In this document: piece by piece, positions 44,307 to 52,131 of the stretch
How positions within the stretch are numbered: position 1 is the first letter of the stretch
Layout of the letters: each line of letters opens with the position of its first letter
Assembly: GCF_023715885.1 (NCBI RefSeq)
Contig: NZ_JAMBOY010000002.1
Span: 620,001 to 684,000 of the forward strand
Length of the DNA stretch: 64,000 bases
Source: Microbacterium hydrocarbonoxydans
Lineage (GTDB): Bacteria; Actinomycetota; Actinomycetes; Actinomycetales; Microbacteriaceae
Direction of reading: 5' to 3'
Made by a program: the position numbers and the translations under genes
The notes under the pieces: model-generated
Seen by the model: only the letters and a program-made list of their open reading frames with translations
Databases searched by the model: none
Told to the model about the DNA's origin: nothing

Positions 44307-45161
44307 ATGGCCTCCGACCCCGACGTGCTGCGCTACAGCGCTTTCGCCGCGACCACCGACGGCGGCAATCCCGCCGGCGTCGTCCTCGACGCCGCAGGTC
44401 TGACTGCCGAGCGGATGCAGCAGATCGCCGCCGAGGTCGGATACTCCGAGACCGCCTTCCTCGTCGCGCGGGCGGCCGACTCGCCCGTCCCGCGGTACCG
44501 GGTCCGCTACTGGTCGCCCGCCGCAGAGGTGCCGTTCTGCGGACACGCGACGGTCGCGACCGCCGTCGCCCTCGCCGAGCGCGACGGCGTGGGCCAGGTC
44601 ATCTTCGACACGGACGCCGGATCGATCGCACTGCGCTCCCGCATCGCCGATGGTGACATCGGCGTCTCGTTCACGAGCGTCGAGCCCGAGGTGCGCGACC
44701 TCGACGACGACGTGCTCGACCGGCTGCTCGCGCTTCTCGGCATCGTCCGCACCGACCTCGATCCCCGCTTCCCGCCGAAGGAATCGTTCGCCGGCAACTG
44801 GCACCCCGTCGTGACGATCGCCGACCGGGAGCTGTTCGACCAGTTCCGGTTCGCGCCGAGGGAGATCGCCGCACTCATGCGCGAACAGGGGTGGCTCGGC
44901 ACAGTGACCGTGTTGCACGCCACCGGTCCGGCCGACTTCGACGCGCGCAACCTGTTTCCCGTGGGCCGGATCACCGAGGATCCCGCGACCGGCTCCGCCG
45001 CGGCATCCGTGGGCGCGTACCTCCGCGAACGAGGGCACGCGGAGCGCAGCATCCGGATCCATCAGGGCGCACACGTGCGCCGACCGAGCCTTCTTAGGGT
45101 CACGATCCCCGACGTCGGCGGCATAGAGGTGTCGGGCGGTGCGACCCGGCTGCAGGGCTGA
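44307..45161 (+). CDS. PhzF-family isomerase/epimerase
   Basis: 284-residue PhzF-like protein with the two-lobed diaminopimelate-epimerase fold. The conserved catalytic glutamate lies in GYSETAFLV near residue 50, and FCGHATVATA plus the C-terminal EDPATGSAAASVGAYL are family signatures. PhzF of phenazine synthesis is one member, but no phenazine genes are here, so the substrate is unknown. TAGGCT is exactly six bases before the ATG: a leaderless transcript. Confidence 0.85.
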   Translation: MASDPDVLRYSAFAATTDGGNPAGVVLDAAGLTAERMQQIAAEVGYSETAFLVARAADSPVPRYRVRYWSPAAEVPFCGHATVATAVALAERDGVGQVIFDTDAGSIALRSRIADGDIGVSFTSVEPEVRDLDDDVLDRLLALLGIVRTDLDPRFPPKESFAGNWHPVVTIADRELFDQFRFAPREIAALMREQGWLGTVTVLHATGPADFDARNLFPVGRITEDPATGSAAASVGAYLRERGHAERSIRIHQGAHVRRPSLLRVTIPDVGGIEVSGGATRLQG

Positions 45162-45227
45162 CTGTCGTCGGTCGGCAGGCATCCTCTCTCCAGCCCTGCC
45201 CCAGCCCGACCTCCGTCCTTCCCCGCA

Positions 45228-45286
45228 ACTTCTGCGGCCTCGGGGTGATTTCTGAGGCCTCGGCGCGCAAGAACGACCGCAGAAGT
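45228..45286. repeat. Inverted repeat with nested direct repeat before the Nudix gene
   Basis: ACTTCTGCGG (45228-45237) and CCGCAGAAGT (45277-45286) form a perfect 10-bp inverted repeat. Between them, TCTGCGGCCTCGG (45231) recurs as TCTGAGGCCTCGG (45251). It may be a terminator for the PhzF gene or an operator region for the Nudix gene. Confidence 0.5.
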
Positions 45287-45337
45287 GACCGATCACCGCA
45301 CAAGGTGAAGGTGCGGTCGCTGCGCTAGCCTGCCGGG

Positions 45338-45772
45338 ATGCCTGCCATCCGCAACATCGCCGTCGGCCTCCCCGTCAAACAGGGCCACGTGCTCGCGCTC
45401 GAGGGATACGACGGCTCCCGCGACCTCCACTTCCTCCGTGCGATAGGCGGAGGCATCGAGTTCGGAGAGACCGCCGTCCAGGCGCTCCATCGCGAGTTCA
45501 TGGAGGAACTCGGCGTCGAGCTCGACAGCGCCGAACCGCTGGGCGTCTTCGAGAACATCTTCACGTACAAGGGCGAACCCGGACACGAGGTCGCCCACGT
45601 CTTCGCCCTGACGAGCAGGGCTCTGGATGCCGTGCCGCTCGACGCCGTGCTCGAGATCCTCGACCAGGGCAGCCCGGTGAGGTGGATCCCGATCGCCGAC
45701 GTCGCCTCGGGTACCCGCGTGCTGTTTCCCTCCGGCGCCCCCGAGTCGCTGCTCGCCCTCGCGCAGCGGTGA
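45338..45772 (+). CDS. Nudix hydrolase
   Basis: 144-residue Nudix protein. The full Nudix box is present: GGGIEFGE at about 41-48, then REFMEELGV, so the metal-binding glutamates are intact. It hydrolyses a nucleoside-diphosphate-linked compound; the exact substrate cannot be told. TAGCCT lies exactly six bases before the ATG, indicating a leaderless transcript. It is convergent with the VOC gene. Confidence 0.87.
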   Translation: MPAIRNIAVGLPVKQGHVLALEGYDGSRDLHFLRAIGGGIEFGETAVQALHREFMEELGVELDSAEPLGVFENIFTYKGEPGHEVAHVFALTSRALDAVPLDAVLEILDQGSPVRWIPIADVASGTRVLFPSGAPESLLALAQR

Positions 45773-45837
45773 TGAGCAGCGCCTGACGGGCTCGGACCGA
45801 CATAGACCCGCAGACAGATCCAAACTGCAAGCGGACC

Positions 45838-45871
45838 GGACTGCGAACCGGTCAGGACTGCGATCCGGTCA
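45838..45871. repeat. 17-bp tandem duplication at the VOC gene stop
   Basis: GGACTGCGAACCGGTCA (45838-45854) is followed immediately by GGACTGCGATCCGGTCA (45855-45871), one mismatch; the second contains the VOC stop codon. GACCGG/CCGGTC arms (45834-45853) add a hairpin that may terminate the two convergent genes. Confidence 0.8.
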
Positions 45872-46249
45872 GGATTGGGCGCTGTAGTCGGGCAGCTCCT
45901 GCAGCGTCCAGGTGTTGCCGTCCGGGTCGTCGAACCACACGAACCGCCCCCACCCGAGGTCTTCGACGCCCCGAGCCTCGACGCCCTGGGCGGTCAGCTG
46001 CGCCTTCGCCTCCTCGGCATTGGGAACGACGACCTGGATCGTCTTCTGCTGGCCGGGCTCGAGCGGGATGTCGAGTCCGGTGCCGAACGCGATCGAGCAC
46101 GCCGACCCAGGAGGCGTCATCTGCACGAACCGCAGCCCCTCGGTCGGTGTCTGATCGTGGTCGGGATTGAACCCGATCTTCGTATAGAACTCCTTCGCAC
46201 GGTCGACATCGCTCACCGGCATGAAGATGAGTTCGATCTTCCACGACAT
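45869..46249 (-). CDS. VOC/glyoxalase-superfamily protein
   Basis: 126-residue single-module vicinal oxygen chelate protein with the beta-alpha-beta-beta-beta pattern (ELIFMPVSDVDRAKEFYTKIGF at the N-terminus, ending VWFDDPDGNTWTLQELPDY). The two ends hold the usual metal-ligand positions, with a C-terminal glutamate in LQELP. A strong GGAGG stands eight bases before the ATG. The family includes lyases, dioxygenases and resistance proteins; function is unassigned. Confidence 0.8.
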   Translation of the reverse strand: MSWKIELIFMPVSDVDRAKEFYTKIGFNPDHDQTPTEGLRFVQMTPPGSACSIAFGTGLDIPLEPGQQKTIQVVVPNAEEAKAQLTAQGVEARGVEDLGWGRFVWFDDPDGNTWTLQELPDYSAQS

Positions 46250-46408
46250 GGTGTCACCCTCCTGGCGGGCACCGGCGCCCGCACGCGACTCACCGTACGC
46301 GGGGCCACCGACATCGCACCAGAGTCTCCACCGTGCTCAGCCGGCATATCGGAATGGCATCGGCATCCCGCTCCGCACCGAAGGAGATCGCACGCAACGA
46401 AGGACCGG

Positions 46409-46449
46409 ATCGCAGGAGATCTCATCCATCACGCGAGATCTCCTGCGAT
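46409..46449. terminator. Perfect 15-bp hairpin downstream of the FAD monooxygenase
   Basis: ATCGCAGGAGATCTC (46409-46423) and GAGATCTCCTGCGAT (46435-46449) are perfect complements with an 11-nt loop. It lies 65 bases past the stop of the minus-strand monooxygenase gene, so a terminator is likely. Related fragments (GGAGATCGCA near 46383, ATCTCCTGCAG near 46489) flank it in the same 264-bp non-coding gap. Confidence 0.6.
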
Positions 46450-46513
46450 ACGTCTGCGCCCTCACCCGAGCCCGCGCACCGACGCGGAATCTCCTGCAGA
46501 ACATGCGAGCACC

Positions 46514-48379
46514 TCAGGATGCCGGCAGCAGCATGCCCTCCAGGAACCCACCGAGCTCGTCGATCGCATCGAGCGGCAGCACCGCGGCGACGTACTGGTC
46601 GGGCCGCACGACGACCACCACCCCGTTCCGCGACAGCTCTCGAGCGTCGAAGATGTCGACCTCCGTCCACTTCGACGGCCCGGCGGCGTACACCTTCTCC
46701 CAGTCCGTGAGCCCGAGCGGGCCCGTCTTGGGCTGGAACAGCGCGGGAGCGGTGGTGACCTCGACCTCCTCATAGGGCTGCTGGTACACGGCCTTCACGT
46801 CGAACACGGCGTCGGCATCGGCATCCGCGGGCGTGAATCGCGCGAACACGGGCGCGGCTGCGGCCGCCCACCCGGCGAGCGCCGACCCGTCGCGGTCGCC
46901 GAACGCATAGACGCGCCAGCGGCCGTCCGCGCGAGCGTGGTGTCCCAGATGCACGACATTGCCGTCGGCCACCCGCACGACCTCGGCCGACTTGAACCGC
47001 TTGCCGATCGGGAAGCCCACGGCCAGCTCCTGATGCGCGTCGGAGGCCGTGATCATCGACTCGCTGTACTGCGTCATGAACCCGGACGGGAACTCGGCGG
47101 TCGCGAGGTAGTAGGTCGCGAGGTCACCGGGGTCGGTGATCTCCGACGGCTTGCGTGCCATGAGAGATGACCACTCGCGGTCGAAGTCGATGAGCTGCTG
47201 CGCGACCGGCCGGCGCTCCGCCGAGTATGTCGAGAGCAGCGACTCCGGCGCCGACCCGGTGAGTACTGATCCGAGCTTCCAGCCGAGGTTGAATCCGTCC
47301 TGCATCGACACGTTCATGCCCTGCCCGGCCTTCGCGCTGTGCGTGTGGCAGGCGTCTCCGGTGAGGAACACCCGCGGTGTGCGACCCGAGCCGTCGATCA
47401 CATCGTCGAAGCCGTCGGTCACCCGGTGCCCGACCTCGTAGACGCTGTGCCAGGCGACCTCCTTCACGTCGATCGAGTACGGATGCAGGATCGCGTTGGC
47501 CTTGCGGATGATCTCTTCGATGGGCGTCTGCCGCACGCGGTGGTCGTCGTCGGCGGCGACCTCGCCGAGGTCGATGTACATGCGGCTGAGGTACCCGCCT
47601 TCCCGCGGGATATGCAGGATGTTCCCGGCCTCGGAGTTGATCGCGCACTTGGTGCGCCAGTCGGGGAAGTCGGTGTTCACGAGCACGTCCATGACGCCCC
47701 ATGCGTGCGCGGCGCTCGCGCCGACGTGCGTGCGGCCGATGGCCTGGCGCACCCCGCTCCGCGCGCCGTCGCATCCGACGACGTACTTCGCCCGGATCGT
47801 GCGCTCCTCGCCCGCACGGTCCCCGGCCGAGTAGCGCACACCGACCTCGACGGGGTACGCGCCCTCGTCGTGCACGGTGAGGCCGGTGAACTCCACGCCG
47901 TAGTCGGGCGCGATCCGCGCGGGTCCGTGGGCTGCCGCCTCGGCGAAGTAGTCGAGCACACGCGCCTGGTTCACGATCAGATGCGGGAACTCGCAGATGT
48001 CGTACGCGTAGTCGGCCGTGCGCGACGTGCGGACGATCTCGTCGGGCTTCTCGGGATTCGGCCCCCAGAAGTTCATCCAGCCGATGTTGTACGCCTCCGC
48101 AATGATGCGCTCCGCGAAGCCGAACGCCTGGAAGGTCTCGACGCTGCGTGGCTGGATGCCGTCGGCCTGGCCGAGCACGAGTCTTCCCTCGCGCTTCTCG
48201 ATGATGCGCGTGGTCACGCCCGGGTACTGCGACATCTGCGCGGCGAGGAGCATCCCTGCCGGCCCTGAGCCGACGATGAGGACGTCGACCTGGTCTGGCA
48301 GGTCGCCGGGGTGCTCGGCGACCTGCGCAGGCAGCACCCGCGGGTCTCCCGACACGTAGCCGTGGTGGTGGAACTGCAT
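46514..48379 (-). CDS. FAD-dependent aromatic hydroxylase (MobA/phenol hydroxylase-like)
   Basis: 621-residue class A flavoprotein monooxygenase. The FAD Rossmann motif VLIVGSGPAGMLLAA lies near residues 33-47, the DG motif in VVGCDGARSGVRQAIG near 205, and the GD motif in VFLTGDACHTHSAKAGQGMN near 330, followed by the thioredoxin-like C-terminal domain of phenol hydroxylase and 3-hydroxybenzoate 4-hydroxylase. It is divergent from the homoprotocatechuate cluster and precedes no other pathway gene, so a hydroxyphenylacetate is the probable substrate (3- or 4-hydroxyphenylacetate to homoprotocatechuate). That substrate is inference; hpaB/hpaC are absent here. Confidence 0.85.
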   Translation of the reverse strand: MQFHHHGYVSGDPRVLPAQVAEHPGDLPDQVDVLIVGSGPAGMLLAAQMSQYPGVTTRIIEKREGRLVLGQADGIQPRSVETFQAFGFAERIIAEAYNIGWMNFWGPNPEKPDEIVRTSRTADYAYDICEFPHLIVNQARVLDYFAEAAAHGPARIAPDYGVEFTGLTVHDEGAYPVEVGVRYSAGDRAGEERTIRAKYVVGCDGARSGVRQAIGRTHVGASAAHAWGVMDVLVNTDFPDWRTKCAINSEAGNILHIPREGGYLSRMYIDLGEVAADDDHRVRQTPIEEIIRKANAILHPYSIDVKEVAWHSVYEVGHRVTDGFDDVIDGSGRTPRVFLTGDACHTHSAKAGQGMNVSMQDGFNLGWKLGSVLTGSAPESLLSTYSAERRPVAQQLIDFDREWSSLMARKPSEITDPGDLATYYLATAEFPSGFMTQYSESMITASDAHQELAVGFPIGKRFKSAEVVRVADGNVVHLGHHARADGRWRVYAFGDRDGSALAGWAAAAAPVFARFTPADADADAVFDVKAVYQQPYEEVEVTTAPALFQPKTGPLGLTDWEKVYAAGPSKWTEVDIFDARELSRNGVVVVVRPDQYVAAVLPLDAIDELGGFLEGMLLPAS

Positions 48380-48428
48380 CGTCGTCGATCCCTTCCGGAT
48401 GTGACTATTCTCTCGCGGAGGCCGCGGC

Positions 48429-49808
48429 TCAGGCCCGAGCGAGGCCGTACACGGGGCTCACCGACTGCTCCTCCTCGTGGTCCGGTCCGAGCGGGATGCC
48501 GGAGCGGTCGCGCAGCAGCAGCGTGGCGACGAGGCCCAGCACCGTCATGCCGGCCAGGTACCAGGTGACGGCCTGCGTCGACCCCGTCGCCTGCACGATC
48601 GCGGTCGCGATGGTCGGAGCGAACGCGCCGCCGGCGATCGCGCCGATCGCGTACGAGATCGAGACACCGGAGAAGCGGATGCTGGCCGGGAACAGCTCCG
48701 TGTACAGCGCCGCCTGCGGGCCGTAGGTGAAGCCGAGGCCGATCGTAAGGATCGCGAGGCCCGCGAACAGCAGACCGATCTGCCCCGTGTTGACGAGCGG
48801 GAACAGCGTGAACACGCCGACGAGCTGCAGGATCCAGCCGATGATGTAGGTGGTGCGCCGGCCGATGCGGTCGGAGATCCAGCCCGCGAGCAGGGTCGTG
48901 ATGAGCCACGTCACCGCGGAGCCCGCGACGGCCCACAGCACGGGGCCGCGCTCGAGGCCGATCGGCCCCTCGGGGTTCGTGGCGTAGCCCTGGATGTACC
49001 CACCCGTGGTCATGTAGCCCACCGCGTTGTTCCCGGCGAACACGAACGCGGCGATGATGACGAGCAGCGGGTGCTTCTTGAAGAGCTGCACGATCGGCAT
49101 CCGGGCGCGCTCCTTGCGCTCGGCGAGTTCGGCGAACACCGGGCTCTCCTCGACACGACGACGCACGTAGTAGCCGACGAGGATCAGCACCACGCTCAGC
49201 AGGAACGGCACGCGCCACCCCCAGGCGAGGAACTGGTCGCCCGGGGCGATCGCCGTCATGAGCGCCATCACGCCCGACGCGAGCAGCAGGCCGAGCGGCA
49301 CGCCGATCTGCGGCGAGGCGCCGAAGATGCCGCGCTTCGCCTTGGGGGCGTGCTCGACGGCCATGAGCACGGCGCCGCCCCACTCGCCACCGGCCGAGAT
49401 GCCCTGGATGATGCGCAGCAGCACCAGCAGCACGGGGGCGGTGACGCCGATCGCCTCGTACGTGGGGAGGATGCCGATGAGGGCGGTCGCGGCACCCATG
49501 AGGATGAGCGTCCACATGAGCACGGTCTTGCGTCCGAGCTTGTCGCCGTAGTGCCCGGCGAGGAACGCTCCGAGCGGGCGGAACAGGAAGCTCACACCGA
49601 CCGTGGCGAAGGCGATCAGCGCGCTGTTGGCGCCGAGGGGCGCGAAGAAGAGCTGACCGAAGACGAGTCCGACGGCCGTGGCGTAGATGAAGAAGTCGTA
49701 CCACTCGACCGTGGTTCCGACGACGGTGGCGAAGACGACGCGACGCCGGTCGGCTGCCGTCGCGATGGTGCCGGTGGGGGTGAAACCGGCTTGTGGCTGC
49801 CCGCTCAT
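48429..49808 (-). CDS. MHS-family MFS transporter, probable hydroxyphenylacetate importer
   Basis: 459-residue major facilitator of the metabolite:H+ symporter family, 12 predicted helices, with TTVEWYDFFIYATAVG at helix 1 and GDKLGRKTVLMW after helix 2. It is similar in plan to the transporter at 16264. A strong AAAGGAG precedes the ATG. It diverges from the hpa operon across 152 bp and lies 49 bases upstream of the monooxygenase on the same strand, forming a transport-hydroxylation pair for an aromatic acid. Confidence 0.87.
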   Translation of the reverse strand: MSGQPQAGFTPTGTIATAADRRRVVFATVVGTTVEWYDFFIYATAVGLVFGQLFFAPLGANSALIAFATVGVSFLFRPLGAFLAGHYGDKLGRKTVLMWTLILMGAATALIGILPTYEAIGVTAPVLLVLLRIIQGISAGGEWGGAVLMAVEHAPKAKRGIFGASPQIGVPLGLLLASGVMALMTAIAPGDQFLAWGWRVPFLLSVVLILVGYYVRRRVEESPVFAELAERKERARMPIVQLFKKHPLLVIIAAFVFAGNNAVGYMTTGGYIQGYATNPEGPIGLERGPVLWAVAGSAVTWLITTLLAGWISDRIGRRTTYIIGWILQLVGVFTLFPLVNTGQIGLLFAGLAILTIGLGFTYGPQAALYTELFPASIRFSGVSISYAIGAIAGGAFAPTIATAIVQATGSTQAVTWYLAGMTVLGLVATLLLRDRSGIPLGPDHEEEQSVSPVYGLARA

Positions 49809-49891
49809 GGGGTATCTCCTTTGATGGTGACCGCACTGTCACGGCACGCCCCTCGATCGGGTCGAGTGCTTGCCTGGCGTGGACACGATGA

Positions 49892-49907
49892 TATACGATT
49901 TCGAATA
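49892..49907. promoter_or_regulatory. Candidate GntR operator in the divergent hpa promoter
   Basis: TATaCGAttTCGaATA is a near-perfect 16-bp palindrome in the only AT-rich stretch of the gap between the transporter and the hpa operon. ATACGA also recurs 12 bp apart (49893, 49905). It is the best candidate site for the GntR-family regulator encoded at 51433. Confidence 0.5.
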
Positions 49908-49960
49908 CGACGCACAAGCGTCCGGCACGACACCGCAGACGACGCGCGAGGAGGCGCCCC

Positions 49961-51436
49961 GTGACGGCATCCATCACCCGCCCCGGCAAGATCATCGCGA
50001 TCCATCTGAGCTACGGATCCCGCGCCGATCAGAGGGGCAGGCGCCCCGCCGCCCCGTCGTACTTCTTCAAGCCCGCGAGCTCGATCGGCGCGTCCGGCGG
50101 AACCGTCGAGCGTCCGGCCGACACCGAGCTCCTCGCGTTCGAGGGCGAGATCGCGCTCGTGATCGGCGCGCCCGCGCGCCGCGTGTCGCTCGCCGACGCC
50201 TGGGATCATGTCGCCTGGGTGACCGCCTCGAACGACCTCGGCCTGTACGACCTGCGCGCCAACGACAAGGGATCGAACGTGCGCTCCAAGGGCGGAGACG
50301 GCTACACCCCGCTCGGCCCCGAGCTCATCGACGCGCGCGCGGTCGATCCCGCCGCCCTGCGGGTGCGCGCCTGGGTGAACGGCGAGCTGCGGCAGGACGA
50401 CACCACCGCCGGCCTGATCTTCCCGCTCGCCCAACTCGTCGCCGACCTGTCGCAGCACTTCACGCTGGAGACCGGCGACGTCATCCTCACCGGAACACCC
50501 GCCGGATCCTCGGTCATCGTGCCGGGCGACGTCGTCGAGATCGAGGTGGACGCACCGGATGCCGAGGGCGCACCCTCCTCCGGGCGCCTCGTGACCACGG
50601 TCGTCCAGGGAGACGTGCCCTTCGACCCGGAGCTGGGGTCGCTCCCCGCGGTCGACGACCTGCAGCGCACCGAGGCCTGGGGGTCTCCCGAGGAGGCGGG
50701 ACTGGCCACACCTGAGCCGGTCCTCTCCCCCGAACTGCGCGAGAAGCTTTTCGCGGCTCCGACCGCCGGTCTCTCCGCGCAACTGCGCAAGCGCGGCCAC
50801 CACGGCTGCTTCGTCGATGGACTGACCGCGAACATCCCCGGCGCCAAGATCGTCGGCACCGCCAAGACTCTGCGGTTCGTGCCGTTCCGCGAAGACCTGT
50901 TCGCGTCGCACGGCGGCGGATACAACGCCCAGAAACGTGCGTTCGATGCCGTGGATGAGGGTGAGGTCATCGTGATCGAGGCCCGTGGCGACGCGACGAG
51001 CGGCACCCTCGGCGACGTCATGGCCCTCCGCGCCCAGGTGCGCGGTGCGGCCGGCGTCGTCACCGACGGGGGCGTCCGCGACTTCGATGCCGTGGCCGCA
51101 CTCGGCTTCCCCGTCTTCTCTCAGGGCGGGCACCCCTCGGTCCTCGGCCGCCGCCACGTGCCGTGGGAGGTCGACGTCACGATCGCGTGCGGCGGAGCGA
51201 CCGTGCAGCCGGGCGACGTCATCGTCGGCGACGGCGACGGCGTGATCGTCATCCCGCCGGCGCTCGTCGAGGATGTCGTCGACGCGGCACTCGCCCAGGA
51301 GGACGAGGACTCCTGGGTCGCCGAGCAGGTCGCCGCGGGTCATCCGGTCGACGGGCTGTTCCCGATGAACGCCGAATGGCGCGCTCGATACGCCCTTCGT
51401 CTCGCTTCGCTCGCTCAGGGACCGGAAGAGAAATGA
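49961..51436 (+). CDS. hpaG: FAH-fold decarboxylase/isomerase fused to an RraA-like domain
   Basis: 491 residues in two domains. Residues 1-230 are a fumarylacetoacetate-hydrolase fold like HpaG (TELLAFEGEIALVIG, then GDVILTGTPAGSS). Residues 260-480 resemble RraA/HMG aldolase proteins (GVVTDGGVRDFDA carries the conserved aspartate and arginine). In homoprotocatechuate breakdown, HpaG decarboxylates 5-oxopent-3-ene-1,2,5-tricarboxylate; the usual enzyme has two FAH repeats. Here the second is replaced by RraA, a family with 2-oxoacid decarboxylase members, so the domains may divide isomerase and decarboxylase work. GTG start with GAGGAGG upstream; stop overlaps the GntR gene. Confidence 0.85.
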   Translation: MTASITRPGKIIAIHLSYGSRADQRGRRPAAPSYFFKPASSIGASGGTVERPADTELLAFEGEIALVIGAPARRVSLADAWDHVAWVTASNDLGLYDLRANDKGSNVRSKGGDGYTPLGPELIDARAVDPAALRVRAWVNGELRQDDTTAGLIFPLAQLVADLSQHFTLETGDVILTGTPAGSSVIVPGDVVEIEVDAPDAEGAPSSGRLVTTVVQGDVPFDPELGSLPAVDDLQRTEAWGSPEEAGLATPEPVLSPELREKLFAAPTAGLSAQLRKRGHHGCFVDGLTANIPGAKIVGTAKTLRFVPFREDLFASHGGGYNAQKRAFDAVDEGEVIVIEARGDATSGTLGDVMALRAQVRGAAGVVTDGGVRDFDAVAALGFPVFSQGGHPSVLGRRHVPWEVDVTIACGGATVQPGDVIVGDGDGVIVIPPALVEDVVDAALAQEDEDSWVAEQVAAGHPVDGLFPMNAEWRARYALRLASLAQGPEEK

Positions 51437-52131
51437 GCACCACAGCGACGAGCAAGTCCGAGGTCGCGTACGACTGGATCCGCTCACGCATCACGGGTCA
51501 CATCTTCAGCCCCGGGTACCGGCTGGTACTCGGTTCGATCGCCGAAGACCTGAGGATGAGCGTCGTGCCGGTGCGCGAGGCGATCCGCCGCCTGGAGGCC
51601 GAAGGACTCGTCACGTTCGAACGCAACGTCGGCGCGCGGGTCACTCTCGTCGACGAGAGCGAGTACGCCCACACAATGCAGACGCTGGGCATCGTCGAGG
51701 GCGCAGCCACCGCCCTCTCCGCTCCCCTGCTCGGCGAGGACGCGCTGGACGAGGCGGTGCGGATCAACGACCGCATGGCTCGGATGCTGGAGCACTTCGA
51801 CGCGCACGCGTTCACCGAGCTCAATCGGCAGTTCCACTCCGTGCTGTTCGAACCCTGCCCCAACCCGCACCTGCTCGAGCTCGTGCATCGCGGATGGTCG
51901 CGGCTCTCCGGCATCCGCGATTCGACCTTCGCGTCGGTGCCCGGCCGCGCGCACCACTCCGTGGAGGAGCACACCCAGATCGTCGAGCTGATCCGCATCG
52001 GCGCCGATCCGCTGGAGATCGAGCTCGCAGCCCGCAACCACCGCTGGCGCACGAGGGATGCCTTCCTCGACGCGCTGCACACCCGTACGCCTCACACCGG
52101 CATCCTTGACACCTCTGGAGACGAGTCATGA
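51433..52131 (+). CDS. GntR-family regulator of the hpa cluster (FCD type)
   Basis: 232 residues: N-terminal winged helix (YRLVLGSIAEDLRMSVVPVREAIRRLEAEG, residues about 28-58) and C-terminal all-helical FCD ligand domain with the metal-binding histidine pattern (ELNRQFHSVLF, HHSVEEHTQI, RNHRW). It sits inside the operon, with ATGA overlaps to the fusion gene before and hpaE after, so its level rises with the enzymes. The divergent palindrome at 49892 is its probable target. Confidence 0.87.
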   Translation: MSTTATSKSEVAYDWIRSRITGHIFSPGYRLVLGSIAEDLRMSVVPVREAIRRLEAEGLVTFERNVGARVTLVDESEYAHTMQTLGIVEGAATALSAPLLGEDALDEAVRINDRMARMLEHFDAHAFTELNRQFHSVLFEPCPNPHLLELVHRGWSRLSGIRDSTFASVPGRAHHSVEEHTQIVELIRIGADPLEIELAARNHRWRTRDAFLDALHTRTPHTGILDTSGDES

